From NCBI GenBank assembly GCA_038231215.1, contig JBBRLS010000010.1:1-64000 (forward strand): a stretch of DNA of 64,000 bases, read 5' to 3'. Under the pieces are notes generated by a model, which saw only the letters and a program-made list of their open reading frames with translations, was not told the DNA's origin and ran no database searches. Position numbers and translations under genes: made by a program. Source of the stretch: Schlegelella_A sp038231215 (GTDB lineage: Bacteria > Pseudomonadota > Gammaproteobacteria > Burkholderiales > Burkholderiaceae_C). Below, in pieces: positions 56,995 through 64,000 of this stretch; position 1 is the stretch's first letter, and each line of letters opens with the position of its first letter.

Positions 56995-58389
56995 ATGAAG
57001 CCCTTATCGTACTTCCGGCGCAGCGTGGTCGCCTTTCCGCTGGCTGCGCTGGCCGCGCTGGCGATGTTCGTCATCGGCGAGGTGTCGTACCAGGATGCCA
57101 CCGCCTCGCTCGATTCGCTCGGCAATCGCGGCGTCGCGCGCAACAACCTCAACGTCGTCGCCAAGAGTCTGCTCGACGCCGAGACCGGCCAGCGCGGCTA
57201 CCTGCTCACCTCGCGCACCGAATATTTGGCGCCCTACCGCGACGCGCAGGAAGGACTGCAAGCCGCGATCGCCTCGCTGAAGGCCTACTACTCGGCCGAC
57301 CCACGCACGGCCGCGCTGGTGCGCCAGCTCGCCGCAGCCTGCGACGAAAAAATGAGCGAGCTCGCGACCTCGATCGAGCTGCATGACAAGGGCGCGGAGC
57401 GAGCCTGGCGCGACCTCCTGCTGTCCAACATCGGCAAGGAGAAGATGGAGCAGGTGCGCACGCTCACGGAGCAACTCCTCGTCGAAGAAAGCAACCAGGT
57501 CGTCAAGGGCCGCAAGGGCGTCTACCAGACGCTGATGCTGAACCGCATCGGCACCGCGGCGATGGCCGCGGTGAGCTTGCTCGCACTCTTCATGTATTTG
57601 CGCCAGACGGCTGCGCTCGACCGGTACGCCGAAGAAGAGCGCCGACGCATCGCCACCGAGCGCGATCGCCTCGAGACCGAGGTGGCGGCGCGGACCCGGC
57701 AACTGAAGGAACTTGCCCAGCACCTGCAGACGATCCGCGAAGACGAGCGCAGCCACCTCGCACGCGAGTTGCACGACGAGCTCGGCGCCCTGCTCACCGC
57801 CGCCAAGCTCGACGCCGCGCGGCTGAAGTCGCGCCTCGGCAAGACAACGCCCGAGGTCCTCGAGCGCCTGGCGCACCTCAACGAGACCCTCAACGGCGGC
57901 ATCGCGTTGAAGCGCCGCATCATCGAAGACCTGCGGCCCTCGTCCTTGAGCAATCTCGGCCTGGTCGCCGCGCTCGAGATCCTGCTGCGCGAATTCACCG
58001 CGCGCAGCGAGATCGCCGTCAGCCAGACACTCGAGTACGTCGATCTCGACCCGGCAGCGCAGCTCACGGTTTACCGGCTGGTCCAGGAGGCCTTGACCAA
58101 CATCGCCAAGTACGCCAGGGCCACCCAGGTCGAAGTGACGCTCTGCGCCGAGGGCGAGGACGGTGTGCGCGTCGCCGTGCGCGACAACGGCGTGGGCTTC
58201 GACGCCGGCGTCGAGCGCGTCGCCAGGCACGGCCTGATCGGCATGCGCTTTCGCGTCGAGGCCGAGGGCGGCTCGATGCGGCTCGTCTCGGCGCCGGGCC
58301 AGGGCACGCTCATCGAGGCGACCTTGCCGTCGTTGGATCCCGACTCGGCGCTGTCCGAGCCGCCCGCTGTGGAGACGGCCACGGCATGA
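56995..58389 (+). CDS. CHASE3-type sensor histidine kinase (HisKA_3)
   Basis: 464 residues from ATG 56995. Two membrane helices (VVAFPLAALAALAMFVIGEV at about 11-30 and AAMAAVSLLALFMYL at about 188-204) flank a CHASE3 periplasmic domain with the LLDAETGQRGYLLTSR signature. HisKA_3 follows: HLARELHDELGALLTAAKLD holds the phospho-His. The ATPase has VYRLVQEALTNIAKYARATQ, VAVRDNGVGFDAG and GLIGMRFRVEAEGG. It probably phosphorylates the divergent NarL-type regulator and perhaps the single-domain receiver. The 187 bases after it hold no recognised feature. Confidence 0.92.
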   Translation: MKPLSYFRRSVVAFPLAALAALAMFVIGEVSYQDATASLDSLGNRGVARNNLNVVAKSLLDAETGQRGYLLTSRTEYLAPYRDAQEGLQAAIASLKAYYSADPRTAALVRQLAAACDEKMSELATSIELHDKGAERAWRDLLLSNIGKEKMEQVRTLTEQLLVEESNQVVKGRKGVYQTLMLNRIGTAAMAAVSLLALFMYLRQTAALDRYAEEERRRIATERDRLETEVAARTRQLKELAQHLQTIREDERSHLARELHDELGALLTAAKLDAARLKSRLGKTTPEVLERLAHLNETLNGGIALKRRIIEDLRPSSLSNLGLVAALEILLREFTARSEIAVSQTLEYVDLDPAAQLTVYRLVQEALTNIAKYARATQVEVTLCAEGEDGVRVAVRDNGVGFDAGVERVARHGLIGMRFRVEAEGGSMRLVSAPGQGTLIEATLPSLDPDSALSEPPAVETATA

Positions 58390-58576
58390 TCGCGGTCGGC
58401 CGGCGCGACACGATTGTGAGCAGCGTCCTACGGGGCCCGGGACGCTCCCCCGACAGGGCTGCGCGCGGCTACCCTATCGCCGCCGGCACGGAAGCGCAGC
58501 ACACTCACGCCTTCGCAGCCTTCGCTTCCTGCCGGCCGCACAGGCCAGACTCCCATCACTCGACCAAGGAACCGCA

Positions 58577-58969
58577 ATGAGTACCGTCAGCAGCACCACC
58601 CAACCCCTCGCGCAGCAAGGTCAGGACGTCGCCGACAAGGCAGCCGGCACGGCCCAAAGCGCTATCCATTCGACGCACCGCGCGGCGGACAGCGCGCTCG
58701 ACACGCTATCGGCCAAGGTCGAGGATCTGCGCAGCCAGGCGGCGCCGCTGCTGAACCGCGTCTCCACGCAGGCCGAGGCGGCTGCACGTCGCGGCATCGA
58801 GGCGGTTCGCGACACCTCGCAGCAACTGCGCGAGAAGGCCATGCGCGCTTCCGACAGCGCCGTCGGCTATGTCAAGGACGAGCCGATCAAGGCCATGCTC
58901 ATCGCTGCGGCGACCGGCGCCGCACTGATGGGCCTGATCGCGTTGCTGAGCCGCTCCTCGCGCGACTGA
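58577..58969 (+). CDS. DUF883 family (ElaB/YqjD-like) membrane-anchored protein
   Basis: 130 residues from ATG 58577. A long Ala/Gln/Arg-rich amphipathic helix (about 20-100; VSTQAEAAARRGIEAVRDTS) ends in a single C-terminal membrane helix, AMLIAAATGAALMGLIALLS. The YVKDEPIKAMLIAAATGA end is the DUF883 hallmark; such proteins anchor ribosomes or other cargo to the inner membrane in stationary phase (YqjD, ElaB). First gene of a three-gene set like yqjD-yqjE-yqjK. Confidence 0.88.
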   Translation: MSTVSSTTQPLAQQGQDVADKAAGTAQSAIHSTHRAADSALDTLSAKVEDLRSQAAPLLNRVSTQAEAAARRGIEAVRDTSQQLREKAMRASDSAVGYVKDEPIKAMLIAAATGAALMGLIALLSRSSRD

Positions 58970-58985
58970 ATCGGCGTTGCGCCTC

Positions 58986-59369
58986 ATGATCCACCCGCTG
59001 CTGCGACTGATCGCCACCGAACCGCAGATACTCGGCGATCACGTCGAGGCCTATGCCGAACTCGTCGGTGACGAGGTCAGAAAGACCAGTTCGGCCTGGA
59101 GCCTGCGCATCGCGCTCTATTTGGCCGCGCTCGCCCTGGCGGGCGTGGCGCTGGTGCTGACCGGCGTGGCCGTCATGCTGTGGGCCGCGCTGCCTCCCTC
59201 CGGCTTCCAGGTGCCGTGGCTGCTCGTCGCGGTGCCGGCGACGGCCTTCGTCGCCGCCATCGTCTGCGTGCTGATGGCGCGCCGCAGTCCGGTCGAGAAC
59301 GCCTTCGACAACGTCAAGAAGCAACTCAGCGCCGACATGGCCATGCTGCGCGAGGTGAGCGCGCCATGA
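58986..59369 (+). CDS. YqjE/phage holin superfamily membrane protein
   Basis: 127 residues from ATG 58986. It has two close membrane segments (LYLAALALAGVALVLTGVAV and PWLLVAVPATAFVAAIVCVL) and a basic tail, the pattern of YqjE/DUF1469 proteins. It is 16 bases after the DUF883 gene and overlaps the next by ATGA. A holin function is unlikely outside a prophage; these genes are stress-related envelope factors. Confidence 0.8.
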   Translation: MIHPLLRLIATEPQILGDHVEAYAELVGDEVRKTSSAWSLRIALYLAALALAGVALVLTGVAVMLWAALPPSGFQVPWLLVAVPATAFVAAIVCVLMARRSPVENAFDNVKKQLSADMAMLREVSAP

Positions 59370-59980
59370 GCGCCGTTCTGCCTCCGGGTGTGGCCGCGAG
59401 CACGCGGGTCGACGCGCGTGCCGGAGCGGTACGCACTCCCTACGCGCCGCAGCCGTCCTCGGCGGCGGAACGGGTCGACGCGTCGCGCAAGCGACTGCGC
59501 GCGGCACTCATGGACATCGCCCATCCGCCGGTCAAGCCTTCGGTGCTCGACGGTCTGGGCGGCTTCGGCGTTTTCGCGCACGACCTTCTCGATCGGTTGA
59601 AGGGATTACCGGCTGCGGCCGTCGTCATCGAAACGCTCGAGCACTGGTGGGCAGAGCATCCCTTGCACACGGCAGGACTTGTCGCCGAAGAAGCATCGCG
59701 CAAGTTCGTCGCACCGATCGCGAGAAAGAATCCTTACGCGCTCGTGCTCGGCTCGGTCGTGGTCGGTGCCGTGTTCGCCCTCTCGCGGCCTTGGCGCTGG
59801 CTGTTCCGGCCTGCGCTTTTCGTCGGCTTGCTGCCGCAATTGGCGACCCAGACGATGAAGCGGATGCCGATCGAATCCTGGATCCAGATGCTGGCCGCTT
59901 TCACCGCAAAACGCGCCGCCGCCCCCAAGTCACCTCAGACGACCGCCGACACGGCATCCGGATTGCCAAGGGATTCCTGA
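59366..59980 (+). CDS. Hypothetical membrane protein in the YqjK position
   Basis: 204 residues from ATG 59366. The N-terminal 60 residues are Ala/Arg-rich and probably disordered. Then HPPVKPSVLDGLGGFGVFAH and LEHWWAEHPLHTAGLVAEEA lead to a hydrophobic stretch, YALVLGSVVVGAVFALSRPW, and FRPALFVGLLPQLATQTM. Its site matches yqjK but it is twice as long and the sequence is not recognisably YqjK. The transcript ends at a terminator 74 bases downstream. Confidence 0.75.
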   Translation: MSAVLPPGVAASTRVDARAGAVRTPYAPQPSSAAERVDASRKRLRAALMDIAHPPVKPSVLDGLGGFGVFAHDLLDRLKGLPAAAVVIETLEHWWAEHPLHTAGLVAEEASRKFVAPIARKNPYALVLGSVVVGAVFALSRPWRWLFRPALFVGLLPQLATQTMKRMPIESWIQMLAAFTAKRAAAPKSPQTTADTASGLPRDS

Positions 59981-60053
59981 CCGATTACCTCCCAACGGCC
60001 CCTTGCCGATCCGCCCGCGCGGAACCCGGCCGGTCTCCCTCCGTGGGGTCTTG

Positions 60054-60079
60054 AAAACGCGCTTCGGCGCGTTTTTTTT
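60054..60079 (+). terminator. Intrinsic terminator after the DUF883 trio
   Basis: AAAACGCGC, loop TTCG, GCGCGTTTT and a run of eight T in all. The stem has seven perfect pairs with extra A-T pairs, and the TTCG tetraloop is especially stable. This is the clearest intrinsic terminator in the window, oriented for plus-strand transcripts. Confidence 0.92.
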
Positions 60080-60200
60080 GTCTGTCTCTTGTCCGTTGCT
60101 CGCTCGCCAATCGTGCTTGCAGGCCCGCAACTTGCCGTATCGGACTGTTCCTACAAGGCCTGGTGCGACGAACCGACAGACCCGACGAGGCTCGCTTCCT

Positions 60201-60494
60201 ATGATCCTCCGAATGTCCCGATTCCTCGAAATGACTCCCCAGGCGGCTGGCTACCCTGCGTCACCGCGCTCGCGCCCTGTTTGGGCGACATCGTCCATCG
60301 ATGGCGCGGCCGACACCACGCCAATGGAATTGAGCGCTCTCGGCGCTCATGTCGACCGCTGCAACGGCTCGCGCGGTCGCATGTTCGCCTTGCACTGCGC
60401 CGCCGACGCCCTGTTCGGCTTCCTCGCACCGCGCTTCGTGACGACCCTGGTCATCGTCACACTCGTCTTCGGGGTGGGCTCGCTCATCGTCTGA
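60201..60494 (+). CDS. Small hypothetical protein with a C-terminal membrane helix
   Basis: 97 residues from ATG 60201. The N-terminus is polar and Ser/Pro-rich; the C-terminus ends in one membrane helix (FVTTLVIVTLVFGVGSLIV). I do not recognise it. It ends seven bases before the glucan synthase gene, so the two are probably cotranscribed. The 120 bases between the terminator and this gene must hold the promoter. A coding call is supported mainly by the clean membrane helix and by position. Confidence 0.5.
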   Translation: MILRMSRFLEMTPQAAGYPASPRSRPVWATSSIDGAADTTPMELSALGAHVDRCNGSRGRMFALHCAADALFGFLAPRFVTTLVIVTLVFGVGSLIV

Positions 60495-60501
60495 TCCCGC
60501 G

Positions 60502-63500
60502 ATGGCGGCGTCCGAACTGCGGCAGCTGGTGCCCGACGCACCGGCGGCGGTGGATGCGATCCTCGATCCTTCGCGCGGCCCGCTGGAGCGGCCGAACCGC
60601 TCGGAAATCTTCGGCCCGGAACGCTTCGCCCAGCACGGGCGCAGCCTCGGCGAGACGCACGCCGCACGCTTCGCACCCTCCGGCTCGACGGCGTTCTTTC
60701 CGCGCCTGCGCGACAACATCCGCATCCTGCGCGAGGCGCATCACTACATCGGCCACCAGGCGAGCACCGGTTACGACGTGAGTCCGGCGGCAGAGTGGCT
60801 GCTCGACAACTTTCACCTCATCGAAGCGCAGCTTCGCGAGATCAACGACGGCCTGCCACGCCGCTATTTCCGCGACTTGCCGGTGCTGCAGGACGAGCCG
60901 CTGGTCGGCCTGCCGCGCATTTACGGCGTCGCCTGGGCCTTCGTCGCGCACACCGACAGTGCCTTCGACGAAGACCTGCTTGTCCACTTTCTCGAGGCCT
61001 ACGAAGAGACGCGCGAGCTGACGCTCGGCGAGCTGTGGGCGCTGCCCACGACCTTGCGTGTCGTCCTGATCGAGAACCTGCGCCGACTCGCCGAGCGCGT
61101 CGCGGCGAACAAGGCAGCGCGCGAAGTCGCCAACCTGTGCTGCGACCGGCTCGACGCGCACGATCCGCAAAGCCTGGACGCCCTCCTGGCGTTGCTCAAC
61201 CGGCGTGGCGTCGGCGACAACTTTCTCGCGCAGATGGCGCAGCGACTCCAGGACCCGCGCACGACGACCGAGCAGGCGGTGCTCGACTGGCTGCGCCGGG
61301 TCGCGCCGCATCTCGCCGAGATCCAGACCCGCCTGCCCGCAGCGCAGGCCGCCGACAACCTGAGCGTCGGCAACGCGGTCACGTCGCTGCGCTCGATCGG
61401 CGATGCCGACTGGTCCGACATCGTCAGCCAGACCAGCATGCTGACGCAGCTCATGCTGAGCTCGTCGGCCTTCGCCGCCGAGCGCGACGACACGCGCGAC
61501 CTGACGCTGCACGGGATCGAGCGGCTGGCCAAGAAGAGCGGCAAGAGCGAGCACGCCGTCGCCGAGGCGCTGCTCGGGCTGATGCACCACGCCGGCAACG
61601 AGTCGGGCGCCGCGGACGGAGAAGCGAAAAGTGTCGCCGGCTACTGGCTGCTCGGCGCCGGCCAGTCCGCCCTGCTGCAGGCGATCGGCCTGCGCGACAC
61701 GGGGGCCAGACGCCGCCAGCAGCGCTGGCGACGCGTCGCCCTGCCGACCTACCTCGGCGCCATCGCGCTGGTCACGTTCGCCATCGTCGCCTGGCTGCTC
61801 CTGCGGCACGGCGCTGGCGTGCCGTCGAGCGCGACGTGGCTGCTGGCGCTGACGGCGGCGCTCATGATCTTCCCCGCCTCGGAGACCGCGGTGGCGGTGA
61901 TCAACCGCCTGATCAGCGAGTCTTCGCGGCCGAGCCGCCTGCCGCGCCTCGCGTTCGCGACCGGCATCCCGCCCGAGCACCGCGCCATGGTTGTCATCCC
62001 GGCGATGCTGACACGCGCCGACGCATGCGCCGGGCTGGCCCACCAGCTGCAGCTTCACTACCTCGCCAATCCCGAGCGAGGCGTGCAGTTCGCCTTGCTC
62101 ACCGATTGGGCCGACGCCGCCACCGAGCGCACGCCCGTCGACGGCCCCTTGCTGGACGCCGCGGTCCGGGCCATCGACGCGCTGAATGCGCTCTATCCGC
62201 TCGACGACGGCGAGGCGCCACGCTTCATCGTCCTGCATCGGCAGCGGCGCTTCTCGGAGTCGGAGCAATGCTGGCTCGGCTGGGAACGCAAGCGCGGCAA
62301 GCTCGAGCAACTGCTCAAGATGCTGGCCGAAGGCTCGCCCAGTCCCTTCGTGGACCTCGGACGGGTTTCCGAAGTCGGCCCCGGCGTGCGCTACGTGCTC
62401 ACGCTCGACAGCGACACGCGGCTGCCGCCCGGGCGGCTGCGCGACCTCGTCGGCATCGCCGCGCATCCGCACAACCAGCCGCAATTGAGCGCAGACAGGC
62501 GCCGCGTCGCGCGCGGCTACGGCATCCTGCAGCCGCACGTCGCAACGCCGCTCTGCGCGCCCGAAGACGTGACGCTCTACCACTGGCTGTTCTCGGGGCA
62601 GAGCGGCATCGATCCATACAGCATCGCCAGCTCCGAGGTCTACCAGGACCTGTTCGGCGAGGGCACGTTCACCGGCAAGGGACTGCTCCATGTCCAGGCC
62701 GTGCACGCCGTCCTCGACGGGCGGCTGCCGCCGAGCCAGGTGCTCAGCCACGACCTGCTCGAAGGCTCGCTGGCACGCTGCGCCGCCGTTACCGACGTCT
62801 CGGTCATCGAGGACGCGCCCTTTCATTCCGACGTCGCGGCGTCGCGCGTGCACCGCTGGACGCGCGGCGACTGGCAGCTTCTGCCGATCCTGCTGCGCGC
62901 CGGGCACTACGGAATCCGCGCCGTCAACTGCTGGAAGATGATCGACAACCTGCGCCGCTCGCTGGTCGCGCCGGCGTCGCTCGCGCTGCTCGCGCTGGCC
63001 CTGGCGACGACGGCCGTGTCGCCCTGGGCGGTGCTGGCGCTGATCGCCCTCGCCTTCAGCGCCGGGCCACTGATGGGCGCGTTGGCCAGCTTCGCGCCGA
63101 GCCGCGACGACGTCGCCGGCTTCCACTTCTTCCGCCAGGGCCTGGCCGACCTGGCACGCGCGATCCTGAGCGGCGTCTGGCTGCTCGCCCAGCTCATGCA
63201 GCTCGCGCTCATGGCCGTCGACGCGATCGTGCGCGCCGTCTGGCGGTCTGCCGTGAGCCGGCGCCACCTGCTCGAATGGACCACCGCCGCCGCGGCGCAG
63301 GCGTCGGCCACGACGCGCCTGATCGAGCTGGCGCGCAAACACTGGGGCGTGCCGCTCGCGGCACTGACCTTGCTGGGCCTGCTCGTCGCGGCGCGCACGC
63401 CGTATCCGCTGTTTGCCGCCGTGCTCTGCATCGTCTGGTCGCTGTCGCCGGTCTGGACCTGGTGGGTCAGCCGGCCGCGGCCGCCACGACACCACGACGC

Positions 63501-64000
63501 CCTCTCGCGCACCGACCGCCACTATCTCGGCCGGATCGCGCGCGACTCCTGGCGCCTGTTCGAGCGCTGCGTCGTGCCGGGCGATCACGAGCTGCCGCCC
63601 GACAACCTGCAAACCGCGCCGCACGACATGGTCGCGCACCGAACCTCGCCGACCAACATCGGCCTCTACCTGCTGTCGACGATGTGCGCGCGCGAATTCG
63701 GCTGGATCGGCCGCCACGAAGCCATGGCGCGCCTCGAAGCGACCTTGGCCGCGCTAGCCGCCCTGCCGCGCCATCGCGGCCACTTTCTCAACTGGTACGA
63801 CACCGAGCGCGCCGAAGCGCTGCTGCCACAGTACGTCTCGACGGTCGACAGCGGCAATCTCTGCACGCACCTGCTCGCCGTCGCACAGGCCTGCCTCGAG
63901 CTCGCAGAGGCGCCCGACGACCAAACCGCGCTCAGTCGCTTTCTCGCCGAATCGTCGACGCAGCTCGCCGAACTGGCTGCCGCCAACGACAAGCCGTTCG
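60502..64000 (+). CDS. ndvB: Cyclic beta-1,2-glucan synthase, NdvB/ChvB type, 3' end beyond the window
   Basis: From ATG 60502 the frame is open to the window edge (1166 residues so far). The N-terminal region (FGPERFAQHGRSLGETHAA, DNFHLIEAQLREINDGLP) is typical of NdvB. Membrane helices at about 415-465 precede the GT84 glycosyltransferase: VRYVLTLDSDTRLPPGRLRD (DSD motif), FGEGTFTGKGLLHVQAV, VLSHDLLEGSLARCAAVTDV and VHRWTRGDWQLLPILLRAG. More helices follow (about 815-870, 950-990), then the start of the glucoamylase-like domain (APHDMVAHRTSPTNIGLYLL). It makes periplasmic cyclic glucans used in osmo-adaptation and host contact. The GH94 phosphorylase part lies beyond the window. Confidence 0.93.
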   Translation, partial: MAASELRQLVPDAPAAVDAILDPSRGPLERPNRSEIFGPERFAQHGRSLGETHAARFAPSGSTAFFPRLRDNIRILREAHHYIGHQASTGYDVSPAAEWLLDNFHLIEAQLREINDGLPRRYFRDLPVLQDEPLVGLPRIYGVAWAFVAHTDSAFDEDLLVHFLEAYEETRELTLGELWALPTTLRVVLIENLRRLAERVAANKAAREVANLCCDRLDAHDPQSLDALLALLNRRGVGDNFLAQMAQRLQDPRTTTEQAVLDWLRRVAPHLAEIQTRLPAAQAADNLSVGNAVTSLRSIGDADWSDIVSQTSMLTQLMLSSSAFAAERDDTRDLTLHGIERLAKKSGKSEHAVAEALLGLMHHAGNESGAADGEAKSVAGYWLLGAGQSALLQAIGLRDTGARRRQQRWRRVALPTYLGAIALVTFAIVAWLLLRHGAGVPSSATWLLALTAALMIFPASETAVAVINRLISESSRPSRLPRLAFATGIPPEHRAMVVIPAMLTRADACAGLAHQLQLHYLANPERGVQFALLTDWADAATERTPVDGPLLDAAVRAIDALNALYPLDDGEAPRFIVLHRQRRFSESEQCWLGWERKRGKLEQLLKMLAEGSPSPFVDLGRVSEVGPGVRYVLTLDSDTRLPPGRLRDLVGIAAHPHNQPQLSADRRRVARGYGILQPHVATPLCAPEDVTLYHWLFSGQSGIDPYSIASSEVYQDLFGEGTFTGKGLLHVQAVHAVLDGRLPPSQVLSHDLLEGSLARCAAVTDVSVIEDAPFHSDVAASRVHRWTRGDWQLLPILLRAGHYGIRAVNCWKMIDNLRRSLVAPASLALLALALATTAVSPWAVLALIALAFSAGPLMGALASFAPSRDDVAGFHFFRQGLADLARAILSGVWLLAQLMQLALMAVDAIVRAVWRSAVSRRHLLEWTTAAAAQASATTRLIELARKHWGVPLAALTLLGLLVAARTPYPLFAAVLCIVWSLSPVWTWWVSRPRPPRHHDALSRTDRHYLGRIARDSWRLFERCVVPGDHELPPDNLQTAPHDMVAHRTSPTNIGLYLLSTMCAREFGWIGRHEAMARLEATLAALAALPRHRGHFLNWYDTERAEALLPQYVSTVDSGNLCTHLLAVAQACLELAEAPDDQTALSRFLAESSTQLAELAAANDKPF

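Noticed and set aside
58390..58576. Short plus-strand frame after the CHASE3 kinase
   Set aside because: 64 codons of Arg/Pro/His-rich wording with no ribosome-binding site; it looks like non-coding upstream DNA of the DUF883 gene.
58986..59369. Prophage holin gene
   Set aside because: No other phage genes are present, and the DUF883 neighbour and gene order match the yqjD-yqjE stress locus.
60484..63717. Minus-strand frame of 1077 codons
   Set aside because: Antisense of the NdvB gene, which has a clear GT84 signature on the plus strand.

Overview
The window is a GC-rich bacterial chromosome segment, with codon third positions almost always G or C. It carries a polyhydroxybutyrate (PHB) operon with a class I synthase, a homodimeric pyruvate dehydrogenase E1 operon, a one-chain PurL, GlnD, and many small lipoproteins with a Cys-Gly-Gly start. 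Together these point to a betaproteobacterium of the order Burkholderiales, probably near the Rubrivivax/Leptothrix/Ideonella group. Genus placement is inference from gene content, not a database match. I saw no rRNA, tRNA, CRISPR array, prophage or insertion sequence.

Layout. 0-1.25 kb: a type III polyketide synthase running off the left edge, then about 650 bases of gene debris. 1.26-4.0 kb: a tartrate/malate-type dehydrogenase, an SDR oxidoreductase and a lipoprotein. 4.0-12.6 kb: housekeeping genes, with purL divergent from map-glnD-mnmH. 12.7-19.3 kb: a compact minus-strand signalling operon in transcription order ECF sigma factor, PQ-loop membrane protein, Ser/Thr kinase with TPRs, TonB-dependent receptor. 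19.3-23.0 kb: phaC-phaA-phaB. 23.0-26.0 kb: pgeF, a maleylacetoacetate isomerase/FAH hydrolase pair and a Nudix hydrolase. 26.0-26.8 kb: a Phd/PIN toxin-antitoxin pair. 26.8-40.1 kb: an accessory region of decayed genes, a very large ATPase/BTAD regulator and a divergent series of large lipoproteins. 40.1-46.4 kb: aceE-aceF-lpdA. 46.6-50.7 kb: a PAS histidine kinase, a FixJ-type regulator and folD, divergent from aceE. 50.8-55.7 kb: a DUF4124-glutaredoxin protein, an MFS transporter, rmuC and an osmoprotectant transporter fusion. 55.9-58.4 kb: three phospho-signalling genes. 58.6-60.0 kb: a YqjD/YqjE-like envelope trio ending in a clear terminator. 60.2-64 kb: a small membrane protein and an NdvB-type cyclic glucan synthase running off the right edge.

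Three things stand out. First, the ECF factor has Thr-Thr-Ser where most ECF factors carry the acidic DAED patch of region 2.2. Its operon encodes a Ser/Thr kinase, so phosphorylation probably switches the sigma factor on; this operon also contains a TonB receptor and a SemiSWEET-like protein. Second, seven copies of a palindrome with CCCTCTCCCGC arms lie inside coding sequence, in frame, within interdomain linkers of PurL, AceF and Lpd; they encode the Pro/Ala/Gly linkers of the lipoyl proteins. Third, the 26.8-40.1 kb region looks like a regulator/lipoprotein unit that exists twice, the left copy collapsed by an internal deletion.

Start codons were chosen from ribosome-binding sites, ATGA/GTGA overlaps and lipoprotein signal peptides. 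Several genes start with GTG or TTG.
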